NCBI GenBank assembly: GCA_963663065.2
Contig: OY760098.2
Location: 744,001-808,000 of the forward strand
Direction: 5' to 3'
Source of the DNA: UBA6055 sp963663065
GTDB lineage: Bacteria; Chloroflexota; Anaerolineae; Aggregatilineales; Phototrophicaceae
Length of the DNA: 64,000 bases
The notes beneath the pieces are model-generated. The model ran no database searches and was not told where the DNA came from. It saw nothing but the letters and a program-made list of their open reading frames with translations. A program made the translations under genes and the position numbers. Below, in pieces: positions 26,213-35,982 of this stretch. Positions within the stretch are counted from its first letter, which is position 1. Every line of letters begins with the position of its first letter.

Positions 26213-27229
26213 CTATGGCGTCAATATCACCTTTATCGCTTCCCCGGGATTGCCAGCCAGCATGTCAAATGCGCCCGCCCCTTCATGGAGCGGCATCTCA
26301 GTGATGAGCGGATCGCAAAGGATCTCCCCATCAGCCAGCAGCGCAAGCGCCAAGGCGAAATCGGCATCTGTATAGCATTGCGTCCCCCGCAAATGCAGCT
26401 CCCGAGGGACAAGGGACATAAAATCGATCGGCGTCGCTTCCGCGCCCAGCGCAAGGAAGATCGCCGTCCCGCCGGGGCGAAGCACATCAATGGCTTGCTG
26501 ACGAGTAATCGCCACCCCGGCCGCTTCAATCACCAAGTCCACGCCTTCGCCAGCTGTCAAAGCGCGTATGGCTTCCACCGGGTTTTCTTGCCCGGCGTTT
26601 ATGACGTGGGTCGCGCCCAGCTTCTTCGCCATTGCCAGCCGATGAGGGATTGTCTCTGATGCCGCAATCAGCTTCGCGCCGGCCAGCCGGGCAAGCTGGA
26701 CCGCAAAAATGCCCTGCGCGCCGGCCCCAAGCACGGCTACGCTCCGCAGGATGCCGGAAAGATTCTGCTCAAAAGCATGCACCGAGGTCGCCAAGGTTTC
26801 AACCAGGGCTGCCTGCTTGAGGCTCAGCTTTGCCGGCACAGGAAAGAGTGAAGCCGCCGGCACAACTGCTCGCTCGGCAAAGCCACCGGGCTGCTCGCCG
26901 CCTATCAGAGTGGCATTGGAGCAGAGATTGCCGCGCCCCGAACGGCAGAAGCGGCAGCGACCGCACACGACCAGCGGCTGCGCAACTACAGGATCGCCGA
27001 CCTGGAATCCCGCCACGTCATCAGCCCAGGCGATCACCTGCCCGGCGAACTCATGCCCGCGTATGCCTGGCAGGGGCCACGGCGCCGGCATGCCCTTGTA
27101 TACATGCAGATCGGTCCCGCAGATGCCACATGCCGCCACTTCGATCACGACCTGCCCGGGCAAGATTCTCGGTTCTTCCCAATCCCCGAACCGGAGAGAC
27201 TGCGAGCCTTCAGAGATGAGCGCTTTCAT
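26213..27229 (-). CDS. Zinc-dependent medium-chain alcohol/polyol dehydrogenase
   Basis: A 338-residue MDR dehydrogenase. Catalytic zinc ligands C34/C37 (ACGICGTDLH) and H59-E60 (GHEFAG), structural zinc cysteines C89, C92, C95 and C103, and a nucleotide-binding VLGAGAQG loop (167-174) are all present. It resembles threonine/sorbitol dehydrogenases and should oxidise a secondary alcohol of a sugar or polyol with NAD(P). Its ATG overlaps the stop of the alpha-mannosidase gene (ATGA), so they are coupled. Confidence 0.9.
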   Translation of the reverse strand: MKALISEGSQSLRFGDWEEPRILPGQVVIEVAACGICGTDLHVYKGMPAPWPLPGIRGHEFAGQVIAWADDVAGFQVGDPVVAQPLVVCGRCRFCRSGRGNLCSNATLIGGEQPGGFAERAVVPAASLFPVPAKLSLKQAALVETLATSVHAFEQNLSGILRSVAVLGAGAQGIFAVQLARLAGAKLIAASETIPHRLAMAKKLGATHVINAGQENPVEAIRALTAGEGVDLVIEAAGVAITRQQAIDVLRPGGTAIFLALGAEATPIDFMSLVPRELHLRGTQCYTDADFALALALLADGEILCDPLITEMPLHEGAGAFDMLAGNPGEAIKVILTP

Positions 27230-30200
27230 CGCTTGGGGTCCTCTTGGCTGGCCGCGGGTTCATCAGCCCTATGCTTCAGGCGAATTGTCATGATCTGATA
27301 AGGCTGCGCCCGCAGAGCAGCTTTGCCCTCAGTCGCATCCAGGCTTTCTTCGTTTTCTTCGAGCAGATTGCAGCGCCAGGCCTCTGCTATCGGGATGCCG
27401 GCGTGTACGTCAAAGGATTGCCGCGTGCGTTCATGCTCATAGAGGCGCAGGATCAAGCCCTCTCCATCTTCGGCTTGCTTGACGGTCTCGATGATAATCT
27501 GCGGGGCATCCACATGAACAAGCGATTGGCGATCCGCATCCGAGGCGCCCTGAGCCCGGCCCTGCACAGGATGAACTATGAGCGGATTATTCAAGCTATA
27601 GGCAGCGGGCGCCGTGCCATTGCGCCAATCGCCCGTGTGCGGCAACAAGCTGTAGGTGAAGCTGTGTTCGCCCAAATCCGCCTCTGTGTCGGGGAACATC
27701 GCCCCTTTCAAGGCGGTCAAGCGCATGACATTCCCCGCAATGTCATAGCCATATTTGCAGTCATTCAGCAGGCTAACGCCATAATCGCCCTCGCTCAGAT
27801 CGACCCATTTATGGGCGCAGCTTTCAAACTGAGCCCAATCCCATGAGGTGTTGCTGTGGGTCGGGCGTTCGACGTTGCCCCACTGAATCTCGTAGGTCGC
27901 CCTGGGGCTGAGGATGTTCACCGGGAAAGCGACCTTGAGCAGCCGGCGGCGCTCCTGCCAACTTATTTTGGTCTCGAAATCAATCCTGGCGCTATCCGCG
28001 ACCAGAGTGACGCGCTGCGTGATATCGCTATTGAATACCCGCCGTTTGATTTCCAGGCAGGCGCGCAAGGGACCGCTCTCAAGGACTTTGCAGCTGTGCG
28101 CGGGTTCGGCCAGCCACATTTTTTCATCATAGAAGATCTCAATATCCCAAGCCTCCCAATCCAAGGGACGGTCCTCAAAGACCTGCCATTGGTTGGCTCT
28201 TTGGTCCGCGGGCAGAACTTCGCGATCGGCTCGCTTGTCATACAGACGCGCGATGTCGCCCGCCTGGTCAAACTCGACTCGCAGTAGAGTATTCTCCATG
28301 ACCATCGCGCAGTTTTTAGAAGCGCCTTCGTCCAGCGGAGCTGCGCTTATGCCCCCGGCGTACAAGCGGTTCTCTTGCGCGGGATGCTCGCCTTTACGCA
28401 AACGCAGCGCCAGTACTCCATAAGGCGGCACGACGGGGCATGTGACGAGCATCCCCTTTGCGGTTCTCTGCGCCGGCAGGGGAGCGCCATCCATCGTAGC
28501 GGCTACCGTCCCATCGGGCAGCCACTCGCCGGCGACTTCCAGGACTTCCGACCGCGGGAAAGACGTGGGATTGTAGATCGCCAGCGCGGCGCCAGCCGGC
28601 AAGCCAGGATCCAGCGCGATCAAGGCTTCCTCGCGAATTCGCTCGCCAATTTGGCGGATTTCTTCATAATCCCGCATGCTGTCCACATATACCTGCTTTA
28701 TGGACGAGCCGGGTATGATGTCGTGGAACTGGTTCAAACACAGCAATTCCCAGGCGCGGCGAAGCTCCTTATGCGGATAGGCGCAGTGACCGCGGACAGC
28801 AGCCCAAGCCGCCAGGAACTCGGCGTCATGCAAGAGGAATTCGCATTTGCGATTGGCGCGTTTGTTGCGCGCTTGGCTGGTATACGTTCCCCTATGCAGC
28901 TCAAGGTAGAGTTCGCCGTTCCAGGCGGGCAGCCTGTCGCCCGATTGGCATTCGAGCGCTTGCATGAAGTCGATAGCGCTGCTCAGCCGAACCTTGGGCA
29001 AGCCCGGATGCGCGGCCATCTCGCGGCTGCGGTCCAGCATGGACTGCGTAGGTCCCCCGCCGCCATCGCCATGCCCATACGCAATCATGAATTCGCTGCG
29101 CAGTTCCTTTTGCTGGCTGTCCTCCCAGGTGGCGAATATCTCTTCCGGCGATAGGTCCGCGCTGTATGTCGCGCCCCACCAGCCGGGTTTTGAAGTCGTG
29201 ATGAAATACGTCAGAATCTTCGTCCCGTCCAAGCCCTGCCACCAGAATTGATCGTAGGGGATGCGATTGACCTGATTCCAACTGAGCTTGGCGGTCACAA
29301 AATACTTTAGCCCCGCCTGCTGAATCAATTGAGGAAGCTGCCAGGCATAGCCAAATACATCCGGCAGCCATAATATCGGCGATTCGCGCTCCCCAAAGGT
29401 CTCCAGGAAATAACGGCGACCCAGCAGGAATTGGCGTGCAAGCGATTCAGCGCCGGTCAGGTTGCAATCCGCCTCCACCCACATGCCGCCGATAGTCTCC
29501 CAGCGGCCTTCGGCGACGCGCTGCTTGATCTGCCCCATGAGCTCCGGATGATCTTCGGCTATGTATTGATACAGCTGCGGCTGGCTCTGGGTGAAGATGA
29601 ATTCCGGATATCGCTCCATCAAGCGCAGGGCATTGCTGAAGGTCCGGGCAACCTTGCGGCGCGTCTGGCTCAGGGGCCATAGCCAGGCCACGTCAATATG
29701 GGCGTGGCCGACGCCGGCCACCGAGACATCCATAGGCGGTCCCGCATTGGCAATCCCTTCTTGTAACGCGCGATAGGCGGCAGGCACACTCTCATAGAAT
29801 GCCTCGCCCAATGGCTCGCGCAAATCAAGCAGCAAAACTGCCGCATCCAAGACGTTCAGCAGGTTGACGCGGATTGGGCTGTTTTCCGGAAGTTCCTTGA
29901 CGACTTCAAGGGCGGCGCCGGCCGCTGTCACAAAGTCGCGCGTGGGCTGATCGATCCGTACCAGGCAGGGGCGCCCCATTTCATAGCGTTCATCTTTGAT
30001 CCCCGTCCAGCCATGCAGCGCAAGCTGATGCTCCTCGCCGTCGCGAAAGCGCTCGGGCAGCGGCAATTCCTGGTGATTGGGGTCGACGCCCCGATAGGCT
30101 AGCCCATCCAGGTAAGCCATTGCCTCCGGTCCATACAGAAAGGCCAAGGCTTCCAGGCTTTTGCTCAGGCCCAGCGGCAGCGATAGCGCGATTGGCTGTT

Positions 30201-30441
30201 CCCAATCTCCAGGCACGGCGAAACTTGTCCGCAAGGTGAATTCCTGACGCAGCGCGCCCCAATAACTGCCCGGTTCGATGACCTGCCAGTCTCTGTCGTC
30301 ACAATCTGTCCCCGCCATGGGCTGGGAGCCGGCCCGAAACTTGAAAGGCGCCAGGGGCTGGCTTTGCCGGTAGATCGCTGTCTGCGCAATCAACTGTAGA
30401 CGAGCGGAGATTTTTTCCAATGTCCAGCGCGCGCGGTGCAT
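27226..30441 (-). CDS. Alpha-mannosidase, glycoside hydrolase family 38
   Basis: A 1071-residue GH38 enzyme. Metal ligands H248 and D250 (GVGHAHIDVAWLW), the nucleophile D325 (WVEADCN), LWLPDVFGYAWQLPQL (358-372) and the later GHGDGGGGPTQSML segment are clear. The C-terminal half holds the beta-sandwich domains of the family. The ATG at 30441 has GGAGG 8 nt upstream, so an extension to 30489 is rejected. No signal peptide is visible, so it acts in the cytoplasm on imported mannosides, consistent with the ABC importer in the same cluster. Confidence 0.93.
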   Translation of the reverse strand: MHRARWTLEKISARLQLIAQTAIYRQSQPLAPFKFRAGSQPMAGTDCDDRDWQVIEPGSYWGALRQEFTLRTSFAVPGDWEQPIALSLPLGLSKSLEALAFLYGPEAMAYLDGLAYRGVDPNHQELPLPERFRDGEEHQLALHGWTGIKDERYEMGRPCLVRIDQPTRDFVTAAGAALEVVKELPENSPIRVNLLNVLDAAVLLLDLREPLGEAFYESVPAAYRALQEGIANAGPPMDVSVAGVGHAHIDVAWLWPLSQTRRKVARTFSNALRLMERYPEFIFTQSQPQLYQYIAEDHPELMGQIKQRVAEGRWETIGGMWVEADCNLTGAESLARQFLLGRRYFLETFGERESPILWLPDVFGYAWQLPQLIQQAGLKYFVTAKLSWNQVNRIPYDQFWWQGLDGTKILTYFITTSKPGWWGATYSADLSPEEIFATWEDSQQKELRSEFMIAYGHGDGGGGPTQSMLDRSREMAAHPGLPKVRLSSAIDFMQALECQSGDRLPAWNGELYLELHRGTYTSQARNKRANRKCEFLLHDAEFLAAWAAVRGHCAYPHKELRRAWELLCLNQFHDIIPGSSIKQVYVDSMRDYEEIRQIGERIREEALIALDPGLPAGAALAIYNPTSFPRSEVLEVAGEWLPDGTVAATMDGAPLPAQRTAKGMLVTCPVVPPYGVLALRLRKGEHPAQENRLYAGGISAAPLDEGASKNCAMVMENTLLRVEFDQAGDIARLYDKRADREVLPADQRANQWQVFEDRPLDWEAWDIEIFYDEKMWLAEPAHSCKVLESGPLRACLEIKRRVFNSDITQRVTLVADSARIDFETKISWQERRRLLKVAFPVNILSPRATYEIQWGNVERPTHSNTSWDWAQFESCAHKWVDLSEGDYGVSLLNDCKYGYDIAGNVMRLTALKGAMFPDTEADLGEHSFTYSLLPHTGDWRNGTAPAAYSLNNPLIVHPVQGRAQGASDADRQSLVHVDAPQIIIETVKQAEDGEGLILRLYEHERTRQSFDVHAGIPIAEAWRCNLLEENEESLDATEGKAALRAQPYQIMTIRLKHRADEPAASQEDPKR

Positions 30442-30445
30442 GGTC

Positions 30446-31558
30446 CTATCCTCCGTATTGCGTCCGCATCTCGCGGAATATGCGCTCAAGGTCGCCCGAG
30501 CCAGTTAGCGGCAGTTGTATCGTTTTGTCCTGCCATGAAGCCAGATAGACAGCATTGACCGCTTCAATAGCCTTCCGCCCCGCCAAGCCATCAATCCAGG
30601 GCTTTTTGTTTTCCAGAATTGCCTCGCAGAAATGTTCAAGCTGCCGCTTGTAGGGACCGCGCTCCCGCAATTCCTGGTCGAGGTTGCCGAAGTTAAAAAG
30701 GGTCAGGTCCGTCTGCTTCGCGCCCCGCTCCCACAGACGGATGGAGTAGGGCTCCGGCGAGCTGTATTTCATGGCGGGCCCAAAGCGCAGTTCCAGCGCC
30801 GCTTCGGTCCCTTCCAGGAGAAAATATTCAGTCATCGGCTTCTGGGAGACATTGCTGACGTGAATGGTGGAAAGGATGTCATTCTCATGTCGCAGCGTGG
30901 CATGGGCATGCGTTTCGACTTCCCAATCCGGTCTGAGGATCAGCGCATGCCCGCTGACGCTTTGCACCTCTCCCGCCCACCAGCGGCACAGATCCACGAT
31001 ATGGCTGGCATTATCTTGAAAGACGCCCCCCAGCGCGCGCCGGGATTGCCGCCAGTTGAAACCCAGCGGAGACAGGTCATGGCTCCAGCTCGCCTCAGCG
31101 CGGATGTGAAAGAGCTGGCCCAAGCGCCCGGCCTGAACCAGGTCTTGCGCCAGTTGGAGGCTCTTGTCGAAGCGCTTCACAAAGCCGATCATAAGCCTGA
31201 CATCGTTTGTCTGTGCCGCCTGACGCATACGGTCGCAGGCTTCAATGGCAGGCGCCATCGGTTTTTCACACAGGATATGTTTGCCGGCCTGCGCCGCCTG
31301 AAGGACTTGCTCTTCATGCAAATGCACTGGCGATGCCACCAGAACCGCATCGATATCGGCTCTCGCGAGAAATTCTCCGTAGTCCTCGTAACAATCGAAA
31401 TCGCCATAATTTCGGGTCATAAAGTCCAGCGCATGCCGATCCGGGTCCATCAGAGCAGTGACCCGGCCTTTCTCCAGCAGGCGCAGAATGGGGGCATACA
31501 TCGTCTGTGTGCCCGCGAAGCCGCAGCCGGCTATGCCGAGCTTGACCTTCTTCTCCAT
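30446..31558 (-). CDS. Gfo/Idh/MocA family oxidoreductase
   Basis: A 370-residue NAD(P)-dependent sugar oxidoreductase with a canonical GIAGCGFAGTQ nucleotide loop (residues 8-18), ILCEKPM with the conserved catalytic lysine, and NASHIVDL with the active-site histidine. The family interconverts keto and hydroxy forms of inositols, sugars and sugar acids. It lies between the permease and mannosidase genes, 4 nt upstream of the latter, and is clearly in the operon. Substrate not resolved. Confidence 0.9.
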   Translation of the reverse strand: MEKKVKLGIAGCGFAGTQTMYAPILRLLEKGRVTALMDPDRHALDFMTRNYGDFDCYEDYGEFLARADIDAVLVASPVHLHEEQVLQAAQAGKHILCEKPMAPAIEACDRMRQAAQTNDVRLMIGFVKRFDKSLQLAQDLVQAGRLGQLFHIRAEASWSHDLSPLGFNWRQSRRALGGVFQDNASHIVDLCRWWAGEVQSVSGHALILRPDWEVETHAHATLRHENDILSTIHVSNVSQKPMTEYFLLEGTEAALELRFGPAMKYSSPEPYSIRLWERGAKQTDLTLFNFGNLDQELRERGPYKRQLEHFCEAILENKKPWIDGLAGRKAIEAVNAVYLASWQDKTIQLPLTGSGDLERIFREMRTQYGG

Positions 31559-31611
31559 CTGCCGCTCTCATTTCTCATCGCTCAACAACGCTATCCGATC
31601 TTGTCGCCGCT

Positions 31612-32496
31612 CTAGTTCTTTAAGGCTCCGGCGGTCAATCCCTGCAGGAGTTGTTTTGAGGAGATGAAATAGATGATCAATACAGGCACTGACGAGAGTG
31701 ACAGCGCCGCCAGCAAGGCGTTCCAGTCGTTGGAGAATTGCCCCATGAACTGCTGCGCGCCCAGGGTCACCGTTCGGGTCGCTTCCCCTGGCGCCAGGAC
31801 AAGCGGAAACCAGAGATCGTTCCACATGGGAATGATGGAAATCGCCGAGACTGTGCCGGTGGCCGGGCGGATGATGGGCAGGATGAGCCAGAAGACCCGG
31901 TATTCGCTGGCGCCATCCACGCGGGCGGCATCCTTCAGCTCGCTGGGCACCTGAGCCATAAACTGCGTCAATATGAAGACGGCAAAGGGCAAGCCGCCGG
32001 CGATATACACGAGAATCAGCGCCCATAATGTGCCGATAAGCTCCATGGAGTCGATCAATCGCAGCAGGCTGACGGAGCCCAAACGTATCGGGATGATGAT
32101 GCCCAACAGGAAAAACAGTCTTAGCAGGCTGTTCCCCGGGAAGGCATACTCGGCAAGGGCAAAAGCCACCATGGTTCCAAACAATAGAATGAAGATGAGG
32201 GCGCTTAGAGTGACGAACAAACTGTTGAAGTAGTAGACGTGAAATTGAGATTTTTCGAAGACAGTCTCGTAGCCGACCAGGTCAAATGTCTCAGAGGTGG
32301 GCAGGTGGTAGGGATTCCTGAATATGGCTCGCCGCGACTTGAATGAATTGATGAGGACAAGAGCGACAGGCGCGGTAGACAGCATGGCAAACACAATCAG
32401 CATCCAGTGCTTCGCGATCTTGGTGGCCCAATGCCGCAAGCCGCCGGACAGCGCAATCCGCAAGCGATATTTTCCCGCGTCAGCAATGCTCGCCAT
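31612..32496 (-). CDS. Sugar ABC transporter permease, MalG type
   Basis: A 294-residue permease with a basic cytoplasmic N-terminus, six membrane segments (first about 27-50) and an EAA loop (VPSELKDAARVDGASEYRVF). It pairs with the upstream permease at 32510-33457 (12-nt gap). No ATPase gene is present in this cluster. The downstream neighbour is a Gfo/Idh/MocA oxidoreductase. Confidence 0.9.
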   Translation of the reverse strand: MASIADAGKYRLRIALSGGLRHWATKIAKHWMLIVFAMLSTAPVALVLINSFKSRRAIFRNPYHLPTSETFDLVGYETVFEKSQFHVYYFNSLFVTLSALIFILLFGTMVAFALAEYAFPGNSLLRLFFLLGIIIPIRLGSVSLLRLIDSMELIGTLWALILVYIAGGLPFAVFILTQFMAQVPSELKDAARVDGASEYRVFWLILPIIRPATGTVSAISIIPMWNDLWFPLVLAPGEATRTVTLGAQQFMGQFSNDWNALLAALSLSSVPVLIIYFISSKQLLQGLTAGALKN

Positions 32497-32509
32497 AACG
32501 CGCCCTGCC

Positions 32510-33457
32510 TCAGAATTCGTATGACTTGATTCGCCGGCGAATGAAAAAGTATATCAATACGCCGACCATGAGAATGACAAACATCGTCCCGGCCACAGCC
32601 GCTCCCATGTGCGGATCGGCTTTCTGAAATCCCGACCCGAAGAAGGTGCGATAGAAAAACGTCATCATGGTATCGCTGGCGTAATTGGGTCCGGCGTCCG
32701 CGCCTTTCAAGGCGAAGATGACATCAAAAGCATTGAAATTTCCGATGTATGTCAGCAGCGAAATAATGCCGATCATGGGCATCAATAGCGGCAGCTTTAT
32801 CCGCCAGAATATCTGCCAGTCCGTCGCGCCATCAACATAGGCGGCTTCGAAGAGATCGTTGGGAATGCTTATCAAGGTAGCGTAGTAGAGCATCATGGGT
32901 ATGCCCAGATACTGCCATGCCGAGATTAGCGCCAGCGTGATCAGCGCTGTGCTTTCCAGCCCCAGCCAGGGTTGCGCGTAAGCCCCCAGCCCCAAAGCTT
33001 TCAGCATGTCGTAGACGATGCCCCAAAGCGGGCTTAATACGAGTCTCCAGACAAAGCCGGCAATCGCCAGCGAGAGGATGGCCGGCGAGAATATCAAAAT
33101 GCGGTAGAGCAAACCGCCTCGGGTCTTCGTAGATATTACCGCCGCGAGCATTAGCGCAACGGGATTTTGCACCAGCATGTTGACCGCAAAGAAGAGGAAA
33201 CTATTCTTCAGCGCATTCAGCAACCGCGGCTGCAAAATGGCGTCGTCTGTCATCAGCGTTGCATAATTGTCGAAGCCCACAAACTGCTCTACGCCGCGCG
33301 TCACCTGCGCGAACAAACCCAGGCGCAGAGAATCAAACAAGGGATATATCATGAACAAGCCATAGATGGCGACAGCCGGCGCCAGGAAGACAATGATATG
33401 GGTCGGGAAGGGTTTCCGGCGCTTGGCTTGGACCCTTCGCGACAGACTTGCTGTCAT
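32510..33457 (-). CDS. Sugar ABC transporter permease, MalF type
   Basis: A 315-residue permease with a basic N-terminus (RRVQAKRRKPF), six hydrophobic segments (first about 21-42) and an EAA loop (IPNDLFEAAYVDGATDWQIF). It forms the channel with the following MalG-type permease. The 376 bp separating it from the binding-protein gene contains a dispersed repeat with hairpins, so the relative yield of binding protein and permease may be set at RNA level. Confidence 0.9.
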   Translation of the reverse strand: MTASLSRRVQAKRRKPFPTHIIVFLAPAVAIYGLFMIYPLFDSLRLGLFAQVTRGVEQFVGFDNYATLMTDDAILQPRLLNALKNSFLFFAVNMLVQNPVALMLAAVISTKTRGGLLYRILIFSPAILSLAIAGFVWRLVLSPLWGIVYDMLKALGLGAYAQPWLGLESTALITLALISAWQYLGIPMMLYYATLISIPNDLFEAAYVDGATDWQIFWRIKLPLLMPMIGIISLLTYIGNFNAFDVIFALKGADAGPNYASDTMMTFFYRTFFGSGFQKADPHMGAAVAGTMFVILMVGVLIYFFIRRRIKSYEF

Positions 33458-33640
33458 TGAAGCGCGCCTCTGGTTATGTCGTCTTGGGCTTTAGCCTGTT
33501 CTGGCAGGTCGCGGCTTGGCTGACTCACAATGACGATTCCACAAAAGATAGAATCTGCAGGGCTTGTGCGATACTCGCAATTTGGAGCGGTTTCCTGTTC
33601 CAAATGGTGGGAAGCGGAACGACGCTCAAATGAGTCAACC

Positions 33641-33765
33641 GTAGGGGCGAGGTCGCGTAGACACTGACCGGCGCCGCTGGCTCGTCCCGCTCGCTACACA
33701 ACCAGAATCTGACAGAAAATCATCAGTATCGGACAAGCCTTGCAGGGCGAACCGGCGGCTCGCCC
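33641..33765 (+). repeat. Dispersed intergenic repeat, family 2, copy 1, within the third importer operon
   Basis: Starts GTAGGGGCGAG and includes GGCTCGTCCCGCTCGCTA, ACAACCAGAA and CAGTATCGGACAAGCC. The same series occurs reversed at 53770-53852, and pieces occur at 47634, 52013 and 55289. A 22-nt block (33652-33673) absent from the 53770 copy matches 52013-52031 in reverse at 18 of 19 positions. A hairpin GGGCGA/TCGCCC closes the segment (33745-33750, 33760-33765). The rest of the 33458-33833 gap shows no gene. Confidence 0.75.
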
Positions 33766-33833
33766 ATTGAACACTTGCGGAAATTCTGGGCGGAGGAGAC
33801 ACAGAGTCGCCCCTGGAAATCCGAGACCTGCGC

Positions 33834-35117
33834 TCACTTCCCCATTTGGGGCTCATACCATGAGGCGAGGCCATCCTGAACGGTTTGAGCGGCTTCTTCC
33901 GGGCTCATCTCGCCATTCATGACCAGTTGCGTCACGCGGATCAGTTCGGAATCGGTGTTGGGTTCGCCCCGCGAGAGGATGGCGTAGGCGTTCCGCGGCG
34001 ACGATCCGCAATGCTCTCGCCAGCCCGCGTATTCATTCACCATCGGGTCGGTCGCTTCGACGCTGTGGCTGGACATGGCAAAGAAGCCCGGCAGGGCGTT
34101 GTTCCATAACTCAGCGAACTCGGCCGAGCCCAGCCAGTTCAGGAAGAGGCTGGCTTCTTCCGGGTGCTGGGTATCGGCGTTCATAGCCATGCCCATGTCC
34201 ATGTGGTCATTGATATGGCAGGGCGCGCCTTCTTCGGGCGCCGGCGGCGGGAAAGCGCCAATGGCAAAATCATCCCCCACTAGCTGATTGAAGATCGAGA
34301 TTTCCCATGACCCGGCCGGATACACCGCAGAGCCGCCCAGCGTGAAGAGATTCTGCATATCCGGGTACGAGACCGCCTGATAGCCATCGGGCATGTAATC
34401 CGCCCATGCCGCCAGGAAAGCCCAGGCGTCAACGTATTCTTGATCCGTGAATGCGCCTGACCCGTCTATCAAAGCCAGACGGCCTTCCTCGCCGCGCCAG
34501 AAGGGCTGGCCCGCCAGTTGCAAACCCAGAAGCCCGGGCACAAACCCGTCAGCCGTGCCCATCGCCAGCGGCACATATTGCCCGTCCTGCTTTACGGCTT
34601 CCAGGAGGTCGAGGAACTCCTGCGCGGTCGCGGGCTCTTCCAAGCCAAGTTCCGCGAAGATATCGGCGTTGTACATGAAGCCATGGATAACCGCCGCAAG
34701 GGGCACGCCGAATTGCTCGCCGTCATCGGTGCTCCAGGCGCTCAGGGCGCCGGCGCTGAAATTCGCCAATCCTTCAAGATCATCCAGATTGGCCAGGTCG
34801 CCATTCAGGTACATCTCGAGACGGTAATCAAAGGGTTCGACCATAATCAGGTCGCCCGCCGTGCCAGCCTCGATCTTGGTGCCCAGGGTCGCGCCATATT
34901 GGGTATTGATGGTCGGCTGAAAATCGACGTCAATGTTCGGATAGTGGGCTTCGAAAGCCGGGAGAATCACGTCGTTCCATTCGTCCGCGTCGTCGACCCG
35001 CCAGCTTTCAATTATGAGAGTGACCGCGTCATCTTGCGCCAGCGAGACGCCCATGGGCAGCGCGAGAAGAGCCGCCGCGAACAATACGAATGCGATCCGT
35101 ACAGATTTGCTTGTCAT
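33834..35117 (-). CDS. Sugar ABC transporter substrate-binding protein
   Basis: A 427-residue secreted binding protein of the family 1 group. The ATG at 35117 follows GGAGG (TTGGAGGTATGCA) and opens a type I signal peptide of about 28 residues ending in SLAQ before DD; a longer frame to 35258 is not supported. It is made from the minus-strand cluster that also encodes alpha-mannosidase, so a mannose-containing oligosaccharide is one plausible ligand. It is separated from its permeases by a 376-bp repeat-bearing gap. Confidence 0.88.
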   Translation of the reverse strand: MTSKSVRIAFVLFAAALLALPMGVSLAQDDAVTLIIESWRVDDADEWNDVILPAFEAHYPNIDVDFQPTINTQYGATLGTKIEAGTAGDLIMVEPFDYRLEMYLNGDLANLDDLEGLANFSAGALSAWSTDDGEQFGVPLAAVIHGFMYNADIFAELGLEEPATAQEFLDLLEAVKQDGQYVPLAMGTADGFVPGLLGLQLAGQPFWRGEEGRLALIDGSGAFTDQEYVDAWAFLAAWADYMPDGYQAVSYPDMQNLFTLGGSAVYPAGSWEISIFNQLVGDDFAIGAFPPPAPEEGAPCHINDHMDMGMAMNADTQHPEEASLFLNWLGSAEFAELWNNALPGFFAMSSHSVEATDPMVNEYAGWREHCGSSPRNAYAILSRGEPNTDSELIRVTQLVMNGEMSPEEAAQTVQDGLASWYEPQMGK

Positions 35118-35220
35118 TGCATACCTCCAAGCAGCAACTAGATACTTTCTTGAGTTTGACGCTCGCCTTGAATCTGTCCGCAATAGTTCACCTCCTTGAT
35201 CTGCCGGCAACCGTTTTGGG

Positions 35221-35976
35221 CTAAGGGAATACCTGCCCGTCGCGCTGGGATGGGTCATGCGTCATCAGAATGTGATCGGCTCGCTCAATGGCGGTTTCCA
35301 TGCTGCGCCAAAGGTCGATAAAACTCGCGAAGCGGCCAATAGGCGTCAGGGGCCAGCCCCGCTCGGCATCCGGCGCCAGGTTTTCGCGCACAAAGAAAAG
35401 ATCGCCCGCCAAGACATAGAGGCCGGCTTCGGTCTGCACCGCGACAGCCTGATGCCCCGGGCTATGACCAGGCGTCGGGAAGACGCTGACGCCATCAAGG
35501 ACCTCTTCATCGCCCATCGTCAAATCGAATTCACAGCCCTGCCAGGGCGGCTCAAGCCCGCAGTTGGGATGTTCATACGAAGCCCAGTAGGGCGGAATGG
35601 GGTCGAGCGCAAATCTGTATTCGACCTCGCTCGCCACCAGCCTGGCATGAGTGAATTGCTTGACGTTGTAGCAATGATCCCAGTGGAGATGGGTAAAGAT
35701 GATCGTATCAATCTCGTCCGCGCCAATGCCCAGCGTCTCCAGCTGTTCGTGTATGGCTTGGCCTGGTTCCTGCCGTCCGGCGTGATGGTAGCGCACAGAC
35801 CGCTGCGTATCGCTCATGCCTGTGTCCACCAGAATCTTGCGCCCGCCACCCTCCAGCAGAAAAGCGAAAACGGGATGCTCGATTGTTTGCCCGGCGCCCT
35901 TGCGGAAAGTGGCGTACTGCGCTTTGTCCAGCTCCTGAAAGCCAGTGTTTATCAGCCGGATGGTGTACTGAGTCAT
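35221..35976 (-). CDS. Metallo-beta-lactamase fold hydrolase, N-acyl homoserine lactonase-like
   Basis: A 251-residue di-zinc hydrolase with H96-x-H98-x-D100-H101 (THLHWDHC), a second-site GHSPGH histidine and AGD aspartate, and a late H in LMTHDPS. The order and spacing resemble the AiiA/AttM lactonase branch. In a sugar catabolic cluster the natural substrate may be a sugar lactone formed by the oxidoreductases rather than a quorum signal; this is inference. It starts 6 nt after the SorC-type regulator stop. Confidence 0.85.
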   Translation of the reverse strand: MTQYTIRLINTGFQELDKAQYATFRKGAGQTIEHPVFAFLLEGGGRKILVDTGMSDTQRSVRYHHAGRQEPGQAIHEQLETLGIGADEIDTIIFTHLHWDHCYNVKQFTHARLVASEVEYRFALDPIPPYWASYEHPNCGLEPPWQGCEFDLTMGDEEVLDGVSVFPTPGHSPGHQAVAVQTEAGLYVLAGDLFFVRENLAPDAERGWPLTPIGRFASFIDLWRSMETAIERADHILMTHDPSQRDGQVFP

Positions 35977-35982
35977 GCGTGT

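Noticed and set aside
33448..33633. Small hydrophobic plus-strand frame of 61 codons
   Set aside because: It overlaps a permease start and repeat-bearing sequence, has no ribosome-binding site and no recognisable domain.
35221..35976. Quorum-quenching lactonase
   Set aside because: The fold and motif fit, but the sugar catabolic context makes a sugar lactone at least as likely; no quorum-sensing genes are present.
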